The notes below the pieces were generated by a model, which saw only the letters and a list, made by a program, of their open reading frames with translations, was not told where the DNA came from and did no database searches. From positions 1,116,001 through 1,180,000 of the forward strand of contig CBDHDJ010000003.1 in NCBI GenBank assembly GCA_965261645.1: a DNA stretch of 64,000 nt, in the 5' to 3' direction. This DNA comes from CBDHDJ01 sp965261645 (GTDB taxonomy: Bacteria; Pseudomonadota; Alphaproteobacteria; SHVV01). Positions 51,214 to 59,888 of the stretch are shown here, one piece after another. Made by a program: the position numbers and the translations under genes. How positions within the stretch are numbered: the stretch's first letter is position 1; each line of letters begins with the position of its first letter.

Positions 51214-52562
51214 GTATGGACGCCCTCGGTGTTGCAAGGGGAAAACCGATTTGAAACGGCGGTAGAGCTTGCAGTCATGTATCCGGCCTTTTCGCTGCGG
51301 TACACTGACCGCTGGCCCTGATGGAATCCGAGAGATCGGCGCCCAGTCAGACTAACGAGCTTGATGCTCGGACAATGCCTCGGGTTTGGCCGATCTCGGG
51401 TGGAGCCCTGTTTCGCCATCAAATCGTCGTTACCCTCGCAAGTTTGTATCCGCTTTCCAGCTGGTCAGGCGGGCGTCGGTCGGTAGATACGCTCGTATCT
51501 GAGCAGTGCCCAGGCGACGCGGGCTGTCTTATTGGCCATGGCGACCAGCACGACGTTTGTCGGCCGCCGCGCCAGGAGCCGGTCGGTCCAGCCAGGCCCC
51601 GTGCCCGGCTTGGCGCGGCGCCAGCGCAGCACGCTTCGCGCACCATGCACGAGCAAGCGCCTGATATAGCCATCCCCGCGCTTCGAGATCCGCCCCAGCC
51701 TGTCCTTGCCGCCACTCGAGTGTTGTCGGGGCACGAGACCGAGCCAGGCCGAGAGCTGCCGGCCCGAGCGAAACTGCGCGCCATCTCCGATCGTCGCGAC
51801 CAGCGCCGTCGCGGTGATGACACCGACGCCGGGGATCGTCGCAAGCCTGCGGCTCGCCTGGTTGGATCGGTGCCAAGCCAAAAGCGTCGCCTCCAGCTGC
51901 TTGATCCGGGCCTGAGCGGAATGGAGCTGCTCAACCAGAGAGCCAAGCGCCTCGCGTGCCAGAGGGGGCAGTCGCACATCACCGGGATCTTCGATGATGG
52001 CAACCAGTTCCTCCACCTTCGACGCCCCTTGAGCGACGATCAGTCCGAGCTCCGCACGGTGGCCGCGAAGCGCATTGATCACCATCGTGCGTTGACGGAC
52101 CAACAGCTCACGGGCCCGGTGCAGCATCAAAACCGATTGCTGCTCGGCGCTTTTCGCCGGCGCAAAGCGCATCGTCGGACGCGTCACCGCCTCGCAGATC
52201 GCTTCCGCATCCGCCGCGTCGTTCTTGTTCGTCTTGACGAAGGGGCGAACGTATTGAGGCGGGATCAGCCGGACCTCATGGCCCAGCGCTTGTATCTCAC
52301 GCGCCCAGTAGTGCGCACTGGCGCAGGCTTCCATGCCGACAAGACATGATGGCAATCCGGCGAAGAACGCCAACACCTTCCCGCGGCGTAGCTTCCGCCG
52401 TAGTACCGCTCGCCCCTCACCATCAGCACCGTGAACCTGGAATACCGTCTTTGCCAGATCAAAACCGATTGTTGTAATATCCATCGTGGACGCTCCCTCT
52501 GTCTGGAGTTCAAACCAAACTCCATTCTGGCGCACTCGACGCCGAAAAGGGGGCGTCCATAC
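51214..52562 (-). mobile_element. IS110-family element type A, copy 3 (complete)
   Basis: The ends share gtatggacgccc in inverted orientation (left gtatggacgccctcggtg, right inverted gtatggacgccccctttt). The reference copy for 3689 and 19758. Confidence 0.85.
51465..52484 (-). CDS. IS110-family transposase (type A, complete)
   Basis: 339 aa from ATG 52484. DEDD N-terminal domain: MDITTIGFDLAKTVFQVHGA (Asp), CLVGMEACASAHYWAREI (Glu), PFVKTNKNDAADAEAICEAV (Asp-Asp). C-terminal transposase_20: RRLATIPGVGVITATALVA, LGLVPRQHSSGGKDRLGRIS with the conserved Ser. Confidence 0.92.
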   Translation of the reverse strand: MDITTIGFDLAKTVFQVHGADGEGRAVLRRKLRRGKVLAFFAGLPSCLVGMEACASAHYWAREIQALGHEVRLIPPQYVRPFVKTNKNDAADAEAICEAVTRPTMRFAPAKSAEQQSVLMLHRARELLVRQRTMVINALRGHRAELGLIVAQGASKVEELVAIIEDPGDVRLPPLAREALGSLVEQLHSAQARIKQLEATLLAWHRSNQASRRLATIPGVGVITATALVATIGDGAQFRSGRQLSAWLGLVPRQHSSGGKDRLGRISKRGDGYIRRLLVHGARSVLRWRRAKPGTGPGWTDRLLARRPTNVVLVAMANKTARVAWALLRYERIYRPTPA

Positions 52563-52664
52563 CATCAGACGTCAGCGCCTTTGGGACAAATTGAGGTAAT
52601 TGCATACCGGAGGATTTCTGGCTCATCGTAGTGACCGAAGGGAACGAAGATAAGACAGAAATCA

Positions 52665-53024
52665 ATGAGCAAGAACGACCCGGCGGATGGAACGGTTCGG
52701 GATATTCGCCGCAAGACACGCAAGCAGTATACGGCTGAGGAGAAGATCCGGATCGTGGTGTCGGGCCTGCGCGGCGAGGAGAGCATCGCCGCCTTGTGCC
52801 GCCGCGAGGGCATCGCCGAGGGTCTGTATTACAGCTGGTCGAAAGAGTTTTTGGAAGCGGGCAAGAAGCGGCTCGCCGGCGACACCGGGCGCCAAGCGAC
52901 CTCGGGCGAGGTTAAAGGCCTGCGCCAGGAGATGCGCGACTTGAAGGAGTTGGTCGCCGAACTTTCGCTGGAGAACCGGCTTCTCAAAAAAAACATGATC
53001 GGGCATGGGGGAGACGAGGAATGA
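52665..53024 (+). CDS. IS3-F OrfA (copy B)
   Basis: 119 aa, the same as copy A except for KNDPADGTVRD. Intact. Confidence 0.87.
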   Translation: MSKNDPADGTVRDIRRKTRKQYTAEEKIRIVVSGLRGEESIAALCRREGIAEGLYYSWSKEFLEAGKKRLAGDTGRQATSGEVKGLRQEMRDLKELVAELSLENRLLKKNMIGHGGDEE

Positions 53025-54075
53025 GGTATCCCGCATCCGAGAAGCTGGAGATCATCCGCCTGGTCGAGCAGTCCCACCTGGGCGTCGGGTCCACTTTGGA
53101 CAAGCTGGGCATTCCGAAGACCACCTTTTATCGCTGGTACGATCGCTTTCTGGCCTTTGGCGACGCCGGTCTTGAGGATCGCAACAGCAGCCCAGGCCGG
53201 GTGTGGAACCGGATCCCGGATGATGTCCGGGGGCAGATCATCGATCTTGCCCTGGAGGAGACGCAACTGTCGCCCCGGGAACTGGCCGTCAGGTTTACGG
53301 ACACCAGGGGCTACTTTGTCTCGGAAGCCTCGGTTTACCGGCTTCTCAAGGCCCACGACCTGATCACCAGCCCCGCTTTCGTGGTCATCAAGGCAGCCGA
53401 TGAGTTCCGCGACAAGACCACGGCGCCGAACCAGCTGTGGCAGACCGACTTCACCTATCTCAAGGTCATCGGCTGGGGCTGGTTTTACCTGTCGACCATC
53501 CTGGACGACTATTCCCGCTACATCATTGCTTGGAAGCTCTGCACCAACATGACGGCGGACGATGTGACGGCAACACTGAAGTTGGCGCTAGAAGCCTCAG
53601 GCTGCAATCGCGCCAATGTCGTCCACAAGCCGAAGCTGCTCAGCGACAACGGCTCGTCCTATATCTCCGGCGATCTGGCTGAATGGCTCGAGGACCACGG
53701 TATGGATCACGTTCGGGGCGCACCGTATCACCCGCAAACCCAGGGCAAGATCGAGCGCTGGCATCAAACGCTGAAGAACCGGATCCTGCTTGAAAATTAT
53801 TATCTACCCGGCGATCTCGAAAACCAGATCAGCGCCTTCGTCGATCACTACAACAACCAACGCTACCACGAGAGCATCGGCAACGTAACTCCAGCCGACG
53901 CCTACTTTGGACGCCACACCGCCATCATCGAAAAGAGAAAAAAAGATCAAAAAACTGACCACCCAAAACCGCCGCTTGAACCATCAAAGCCAAGCGGCTT
54001 AACATCAAACAAAGATGAGCCAGATCCTCCCTATGAAACACGCTCAACAGTCCCATTTGTTTTGATGACGGACAT
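53021..54075 (+). CDS. IS3-F OrfB (copy B), no stop within the element
   Basis: The complete catalytic core as in copy A (NQLWQTDFTYLKVIGWG, LSDNGSSYISGDLAEW, GKIERWHQTLKNRILL). The frame passes LTSNKDEPDPPYETRSTVPF, VLMTD and out of the IS terminus, ending only at 54241 in the adjoining copy C. The final ~55 residues are therefore foreign. Confidence 0.82.
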
Positions 54076-54340
54076 ACAGACCCTCGGCGATGCCCTCGCG
54101 GCGGCACAAGGCGGCGATGCTCTCCTCGCCGCGCAGGCCCGACACCACGATCCGGATCTTCTCCTCAGCCGTATACTGCTTGCGTGTCTTGCGGCGAATA
54201 TCCCGAACCGTTCCCTCCGCCGGGTCGTTCTTGCTCATTGATTTCTGTCTCATCTTCGTTCCCTTCGGTCACTACGATGAGCCAGAAATCCTCCGGTATG
54301 CAATTACCTCAATTTGTCCCAAAGGCGCTGACGTCAGACA
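54076..54340 (-). mobile_element. IS3-F copy C, 5' fragment with OrfA start
   Basis: The end cgctgacgtcagaca at 54340 is intact. It carries OrfA from 54238 (MSKNDPAEG) to EGIAEGLY, then is cut at 54076 by copy B. The rest of copy C is absent. Confidence 0.85.
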
Positions 54341-54572
54341 ATTAAGTGGGTTTGCAAGAACGCTCAACACCTGCACGGACAGGATTCCATCACAGCGAAG
54401 CCGCCGGGGTTCCCATATGAAATCACATTGCAATGCCTAGTGCTCTCATTTACCTCCGGACGGAAACCGGGGATGCTTGGAGGCAAGCGTCGGGCACCGG
54501 ACGACATAAAATATTTGCGCTCGGAGCGACTGGAACAGGCGCTTCGCAAAAAGTGTCCGAAGCTCCAAGACT

Positions 54573-55964
54573 GGAGTTATGCCCGATTTTGGGTGACGGC
54601 GTGATCAGGCGGCAGCGCGAGTTTTGGTTTCGTCGATCTGCATACCGTCTTTGAATCTCACACCTTCGATGACCTTGGGCAACTGATTGTTTCCCATGAG
54701 CCGCCGCCAGGTCTTGCTGGCGGTGGTGATCAGCTTGAAGACCATGGCCAGAGTTGTCCCGTGAGACAAGCAGCCCTTGGTGCGCACGGTGCGGTGGCGG
54801 ACGGTAGCGAAGACGCTTTCGATTGGATTGGTCGTCCTGATATGCCGCCAGTGCTCGGCCGGGAAGTCGTAGAAGGCCAGCAAGGCGTCGCGGTCCTTTG
54901 TCAAGCAGGCGACGGCTTGGGGGTATTTGGCGTCGTACTTGGCGGCGAAAGTATTCATCGCCCTCTCGGCTTCGGCGCGGCCATCCGCCATCCAGATATC
55001 ATGCAGGGCAGCTTTGGCGGCCGTTTGTCGCGACTTCGGCAGCTTGTTCAAGACATTGGCTGTCTTGTGGACCCAACAGCGCTGGCGGCGGGTGTCGGGA
55101 AAGATCTCCTCCAGCGCCTTCCAGAAGCCCAGAGCGCCATCGCCGATGGCGAGCTCGGGACCAATCGTGAGCCCGCGCCCGCGCAGGCATGCCAGCAACT
55201 CACGCCAGCTCTGGGCGCTCTCGCGCACCCCCGCCTGGAAGCCCACGAGTTCCTTGCGTCCCTCCGGCGTGGCGCCGATGAGGACCAGAATGCATTGCTT
55301 CTCGTCCTCCAGCCGACCCTGGAGATAGATGCCATCGGCCCACATGTAGACGTAGCGTCGGGCCGACAGGTCGCGCCGGCGCCAGCGCTCGTGCTCGGCC
55401 TCCCACTCCGCCTTCAGGCGGCCGATCACCTGCGCCGACAAGCCAGAGGCGTCCTTGCCGAGCAACGCCTCCAGCGCCTCCTGGAAGTCCCCGCTGGATA
55501 CGCCACGAAGGTAGAGCGTCGGCAAAACCGCATCCAGCGACCGCGTCCGCCGCGCGAAACGGGGCAGAATGGCCAACGTGAAACGGATGCGCTCTCCTCC
55601 GACGCTGCCACGGTCCCGGACCTTCGGGCGCCGCACAGACACAGGACCAATGCCAGTCAGGATCGCCCGTTCCGGCCCGTGGCCATGACGCACCAGGCGC
55701 CGGCGGCCGTCTTCGGTCTTCAGATGTTCATGCGCCGCCAGCACGGCGGCAACCTCCGCTTCAATGGCTCGTGCCAGGAGCTCGCGAGCTCCGGCGCGGA
55801 GTACTTCGGTCAGCGGATCGGCCGTCACCCCTGGATGGTGCAGCGCGACAACACTATCTTCCGTCATGGCGTATCACTCCTTGCTTGGAGACCGGGAGGC
55901 TTCGTCACCCCCCACGATACGCCACCTCCTTCTCTCAGCCCGTCACCCACTCTCGGCCATAGCT
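54573..55964 (-). mobile_element. IS256-family element type B with 8-bp duplication
   Basis: The termini ggagttatgcccgattttgg and, inverted, agctatggccgagagtgg; CCAAGACT is duplicated at 54565-54572 and 55965-55972, the IS256 length. Confidence 0.88.
54605..55867 (-). CDS. IS256-family transposase (type B)
   Basis: 420 aa from ATG 55867. Mutator-type core: DLSARRYVYMWADGIYLQGR, CILVLIGATPEGRKELVGFQ, ELAIGDGALGFWKALEEIFP, QRCWVHKTANVLNKLPKS, RTTNPIESVFATVRHRTVRT. Roughly half identical to type A. Complete. Confidence 0.92.
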   Translation of the reverse strand: MTEDSVVALHHPGVTADPLTEVLRAGARELLARAIEAEVAAVLAAHEHLKTEDGRRRLVRHGHGPERAILTGIGPVSVRRPKVRDRGSVGGERIRFTLAILPRFARRTRSLDAVLPTLYLRGVSSGDFQEALEALLGKDASGLSAQVIGRLKAEWEAEHERWRRRDLSARRYVYMWADGIYLQGRLEDEKQCILVLIGATPEGRKELVGFQAGVRESAQSWRELLACLRGRGLTIGPELAIGDGALGFWKALEEIFPDTRRQRCWVHKTANVLNKLPKSRQTAAKAALHDIWMADGRAEAERAMNTFAAKYDAKYPQAVACLTKDRDALLAFYDFPAEHWRHIRTTNPIESVFATVRHRTVRTKGCLSHGTTLAMVFKLITTASKTWRRLMGNNQLPKVIEGVRFKDGMQIDETKTRAAA

Positions 55965-56446
55965 CCAAGACTGCAAGGAAGAAGGAGCACGAACCGTCTT
56001 GGTGCTGGAGAGCGATGATATCGCGCTCACAGAAGATAGCGGTGTAGGAAAGGCGCTTGCTGGCTTACAGGAGAACCTCGCGGACGAGCTGCAGTTTCCG
56101 GACGAGATTTACTTTATCGAAACCGACCTGGAACAGGTTCCTTGCTTGCCTATCCGGTTTACACCCACACCCACTAGGGCTAGAGCGTTTTCCTATCATT
56201 TGCGGTCATAGCCGGCAGCAGCGAAGTAGTTTTCGCATTCCGTTGGTGTGAAGGTGTCGATGCCTTGGGCGATGGCGTCCCAGAGGTCATCGACGGTTCG
56301 GGCGGCGGTCTTTTTGAGGAAAGCCTTGAGCTTGGAGAAGGCCATTTCAATGGGGTTAAAGTCAGGGCTGTAGGGCGGCAGGAAGCGCAACTCTGCCGCG
56401 GCGACTTCGATGGCCGTGCGCACGGCGATGGGTTTGTGTGCGGGTA

Positions 56447-57608
56447 ATACCAACGGCACTAATTATTGACCTGAAATCGCCCAATCTCTCATTCCGATGG
56501 ACATGATCGTCTCGGGCTGGTCGATTAGTTTGTTCCAGGCTTGGCAACCGGCCTCGATGATGGCGTCGTAATCTTCGAAGACGCGGTTAGAGAGCCAATT
56601 CTGGCGGAGGTATTGCCAGATGTTCTCGACCGGGTTCAGCTCGGGCGAGCGCGATGGCAGCAGGATGATGGTGAGGTTCTTGGGGACCTTGAGCTGGTCG
56701 GTGCTGTGCCACCCGGCGCGGTCCATCAGGACGACGCCATGGGCCTTGGCGGCGACGTTGCAGCTGATCTCGTCGAGATGCATCTGCATGGCGGCTGTGT
56801 TGGCGAAGGGGAGCATGAGAGCGGCACCCTTGGCTCCCATGGGACAGATTGCGCCAAAGAGGTAGGCGTTCGTGTAGCGCTGATCGGCGGGCAGGCGTGG
56901 CCTTGTTCCCTTCTTCGCCCAAATGCGCACACGCCCGTTCTTCTGTCCCAGCCTGGCCTCGTCTTGGAACCAGATCTCGACCCGCTTGGTCTTGGGCAGA
57001 CCGGCTAGGTGGGCAGCGAGCGTGCGGGGGAAGTTTTTTTGAACGCCTCGATCACCCGCTGGTCCTGCTTGGGGTGCTGCGGCCGGGCGCTGATGTGGGA
57101 GAAGGACAGCGCGACGAGAAGGTCGGAGATCGCTCGCTCGCTATAGATCACGCCAAAGCGTTCTTCGATCACCCGTTTCAGGTCAACCCGCCGCCAGCGA
57201 ACCACACCGTCAATCTTTGGATCGGGGCCCGTTTCGACGATCACCGACAGTTCGCCCATCTGCTCGTCGGTCAAGAGCCGGGGGCGGCCCGCACCGGGAC
57301 GGTTCTTCAAGCCGTCTGCCCCTTCATCGTTGAAGCGGTGCGCCCAGTCTCTCAGCGTCTGGCGATCCATGCCGCCGACCTTAGCGGCTTCCGCTCGGCT
57401 CATGCCGTCGTAAACCGCCGCCAAGGCCAAAAGCCGGCGAACTTGGCGGGGATCGCGACTGTGCTTGGCCAAACACCGGAGCTCAATGCTGTCGTAGTCG
57501 TCCCGAAGAGCAATGCATACTGACATGGCGAATCTCCTTCGCCAGCCTTGAATCACATCCAGCCCAAAAAGGGAATCCCTTGCGAGTCAGAATTTTGCGC
57601 CGTTGGTA
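56447..57608 (-). mobile_element. IS630-family element type A, copy 2 (1162 bp)
   Basis: Same ends and length as copy 1; TA at both flanks. Lies within IS630-B. Confidence 0.92.
56463..57526 (-). CDS. IS630-A transposase in two frames, copy 2
   Basis: As copy 1, with DYDSIELRC for DYDSIKLRC. The shift site is A7 (57034-57040 on the complement). The conserved two-frame layout in both copies argues for programmed frameshifting rather than mutation. Confidence 0.87.
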
Positions 57609-58422
57609 TAAGTTATCCATCACCACGATATCGCCGGGTTTGAGCGTCGGGACCAAGACCTGCTCCACATAAGCGAGGAAGGCGGCACCATGCATGGCAC
57701 CGTCGAGCACCATGGGCGCGGTCATGCCTTCAAGGCGGAGCGCGCCAACGAAGGTCGTCGTCTTCCAGTGTCCATGAGGCACCGGTGCTTGGCAACGCTC
57801 GCCCCGTGGCGCCCGGCCGTAACGCCGGGCCATCTTGGTCGAAGCGCCGGTCTCGTCAATGAACACCAGCCGCTCGGGCTTCAGATCGGGTTGGGCGTCG
57901 AACCAGGCCTGCCGGCGGCGCAGGACGTCAGCTCGCTGTTGCTCGCAGGCGTGCGCGGTTTTTTTTGAACGTCATGCCGTGCCGGTCGAGCAGCCGCCAG
58001 ACCGTGCTTTGGGCCACCGTCAAGCCATGCCCCGCGTCCAGGTGTGCCGCGATCTCGCCCAAGGTGATGTCCGGCGTCTCGTCAACCAGCGCCAGGATTT
58101 CCTCGGCATGGGCCTCGATCCGGTGCGAGCGGTGGTCACCGCCTTGCGGCCTAGGCCCGACATCGCCCGTCCGCCGCCACCGATTCACCCATTTGATCGC
58201 CGTCGAGGCCGCAACCCCGAAGCGGCGCGCCGCCGAGCGCCGCGACAGGCCGCTGTCAACCGCCGATACAAGCCGTTCTCGAAGATCATTGGAAAGAGGT
58301 TTCGTCATGCAGGCTGGCCTCCTCCACCAGCCCACATCTTGAATCAGAAATTCGATCCCATGGGAATCCCAAAAAGAATCCGTCAGCTCAGAAAATGCTC
58401 TAGAATGGGCGCAAACCGGATA

Positions 58423-59454
58423 TAGGGGAGCGCGCCATGGATGTTCTCGACCGTGCCGATCTCCCATTCCCGCATTCGCTACCCGAGTTCCAGCGACTTT
58501 TCCCCGATGATGCGGCCTGCGCCGCCTACCTGGAGAAAGCCCGCTGGGGAGACGGCTTTGCCTGCCCGCACTGCGGCACGGCGGGAGAGCCGTTCCACTT
58601 TGAAAACCGCCCTGGCGTCCTGCGCTGCCGCAAGTGCCGCCAGAACACCGGGCTGACGGTGGGAACAGTGATGGAGCGTAGCCACACTCCGCTGAACGTC
58701 TGGTTCTGGGCCGCTTATCTGGTCGCCAGTCAGACGCCCGGCATGTCCGCCGTGCAGTTTCAGCGGCAACTTGGTCTTTCGCGCTACGAGACGGCCTTTC
58801 AAATTCTCCACAAGCTCCGCTCGGGCATGGTGCGGCCCAACCAAGACAGGATCGGTGGACAGCCCAAGAACCATGTTGAGGTGGACGAAACCTGGGTTGG
58901 CGGGCGAACGCGTGGGGAAGGCCGTGGTGTTCACCACAAGGTTCCCGTCTCCTGTGCCATCGAGGTGCGTCATCGAAAGCCGGGCACCAAGCTCGACAAC
59001 CGGAAAGACGGACGCTATGCCGGACGCGTTCGGCTCGCCGTCGTGCTCGACCGTAGCGCCGAGTCGCTCTGTGGGTTCGTCGAGAGCACCGTCGCGCCGG
59101 GATCGCTGATCGTTACTGACGATTGGAGCGGCTATGCTGGCCTCGGTAAGCGCGGCTATGAGCACTTCGCTGTTGCCGAGTGTGGTGATCCAGAGGTTGC
59201 CGAGCAATACCTGCCGATCATCCATCTGGTTTTCGCCAACCTGAAGACGTGGCTGATCGGTATCCACCACGGCGTTAGCCACCAGCACCTACAAGCCTAC
59301 CTCAACGAGTTCACCTTCCGCTTCAACAGGCGGTTCTACCCGTTCAACGCCTTCCGCTCATTGCTCGGCATCGCGGGCGACACCTCTGCTCCAACCTATG
59401 CCGAGCTTTACTCGGGAGAGTGGCGGCACCCTACATGTAGCGGTCATCGGCGTT
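58423..59454 (+). mobile_element. IS1595-family element (approximate ends)
   Basis: aaccggata occurs at 58414-58422 and 59455-59463 in the same codon phase of the interrupted gene, matching the ~8-bp duplication of IS1595. The terminal inverted repeats are weak, and the transposase start is only 14 bp inside. Confidence 0.6.
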
Positions 59455-59456
59455 AA
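58437..59456 (+). CDS. IS1595-family (ISXO2-like) transposase
   Basis: 339 aa. Zinc ribbon FACPHCGTAGEP...LRCRKCRQNTG (~40-80), then the ISXO2 DDE domain: KNHVEVDETWVGGRTRGEGR (Asp-Glu), GSLIVTDDWSGYAGLGKRGY (Asp), and the C-terminal NLKTWLIGIHHGVSHQHLQA, EFTFRFNRRFYPFNAFRSLL. GGGGAG lies 8 bp before ATG 58437. The stop TAA uses two bases of the target repeat. Confidence 0.88.
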   Translation: MDVLDRADLPFPHSLPEFQRLFPDDAACAAYLEKARWGDGFACPHCGTAGEPFHFENRPGVLRCRKCRQNTGLTVGTVMERSHTPLNVWFWAAYLVASQTPGMSAVQFQRQLGLSRYETAFQILHKLRSGMVRPNQDRIGGQPKNHVEVDETWVGGRTRGEGRGVHHKVPVSCAIEVRHRKPGTKLDNRKDGRYAGRVRLAVVLDRSAESLCGFVESTVAPGSLIVTDDWSGYAGLGKRGYEHFAVAECGDPEVAEQYLPIIHLVFANLKTWLIGIHHGVSHQHLQAYLNEFTFRFNRRFYPFNAFRSLLGIAGDTSAPTYAELYSGEWRHPTCSGHRR

Positions 59457-59595
59457 CCGGATAGGCAAGGTTCCTTGGTTGGTCTGGCCCATGAAATATG
59501 ACGGTAAATGCCGGCCTGTTGAGGATTGGACCGGGTGGACCCACACCGAGTTCCGCGTGGACACATTAATCGATCTGACCACGGCCGGCGCCTGA

Positions 59596-59888
59596 GGGCC
59601 GCAAACACCATGCGCCATCAGTGCCTTCAGGTGCCCAGGCCGTTGTTGGGCGCGTTCGGACCTCATCTTCCCCTCCCGGTGGCCGCTTCATTGTTCAGCG
59701 TGGAATCACCCGACACGGTGACTGGTGACACATAGCACGGCAGCCGACCTACGCGTTTTGCCTCGGCGGTCGTCTCAGCAATTTCTGTTCGTGTGTCCGG
59801 GCCGGACTCTAGGCGGATAGCGTGCGAGAAGGGGCGATGGGCCCGCCCTGACAAAGCAGCGAGTGTCGCACCCCCGAGACCGAAGGGA
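59596..59888. other. gap, no supportable gene
   Basis: Only low-complexity Arg/Ala-rich frames. It separates the IS-sliced gene from the convergent lipoprotein gene. Confidence 0.5.

Larger units (their letters stand above)
52563..54075 (+). mobile_element. IS3-family element type F, copy B
   Basis: Right end ttttgatgacggaca intact at 54075. At the left, homology starts at gacgtcagcg (52568); the outermost ~5 bp are replaced by the IS110-A junction. It sits inside copy C, which continues in the opposite orientation from 54076. Confidence 0.85.
56196..58308 (-). pseudogene. IS630-B transposase interrupted by IS630-A
   Basis: Frame 1 from ATG 58308: PLSNDLRERLVSAVDSGLSR, AARRFGVAASTAIKWVNRWR (HTH), then A8 at 57959-57966 allows the shift to VFIDETGASTKMARRYGRAP (Asp) and KPGDIVVMDNL. 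The nested IS separates DNL from PAHKPIAVRTAIEVAAAELR, FLPPYSPDFNPIEMAFSKLK (Glu). Rejoining at TA gives DNLPAHKP, a typical IS630 second-Asp motif. Confidence 0.88.
56184..58400 (-). mobile_element. IS630-family element type B, interrupted by IS630 type A
   Basis: Ends gagcgttttcctatcatttg (left) and, inverted, gagcattttctgagctgac (right); TA flanks at 56182-56183 and 58401-58402. Excluding the nested element it is ~1.05 kb. Confidence 0.88.
54341..59595 (+). pseudogene. unknown gene split by IS256, IS630 (with nested IS630) and IS1595
   Basis: Four exon-like pieces join in one frame when each IS and one target copy are removed. Piece 1 is 54341-54572 (HLHGQDSITAKPPGFPYEIT, DDIKYLRSERLEQALRKKC). 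Across the IS256 it continues DCKEEGARTVLVLESDDIAL, ALAGLQENLADELQFPDEIY, FIETDLEQVPCLPIRF up to 56183. Across the IS630 pair: ARMGANRI. Across the IS1595: GKVPWLVWPMKYDGKCRPVE, DWTGWTHTEFRVDTLIDLTT and stop 59595. About 190 residues. The 5' end is lost at IS3-F copy C. I recognise no family. Confidence 0.75.
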
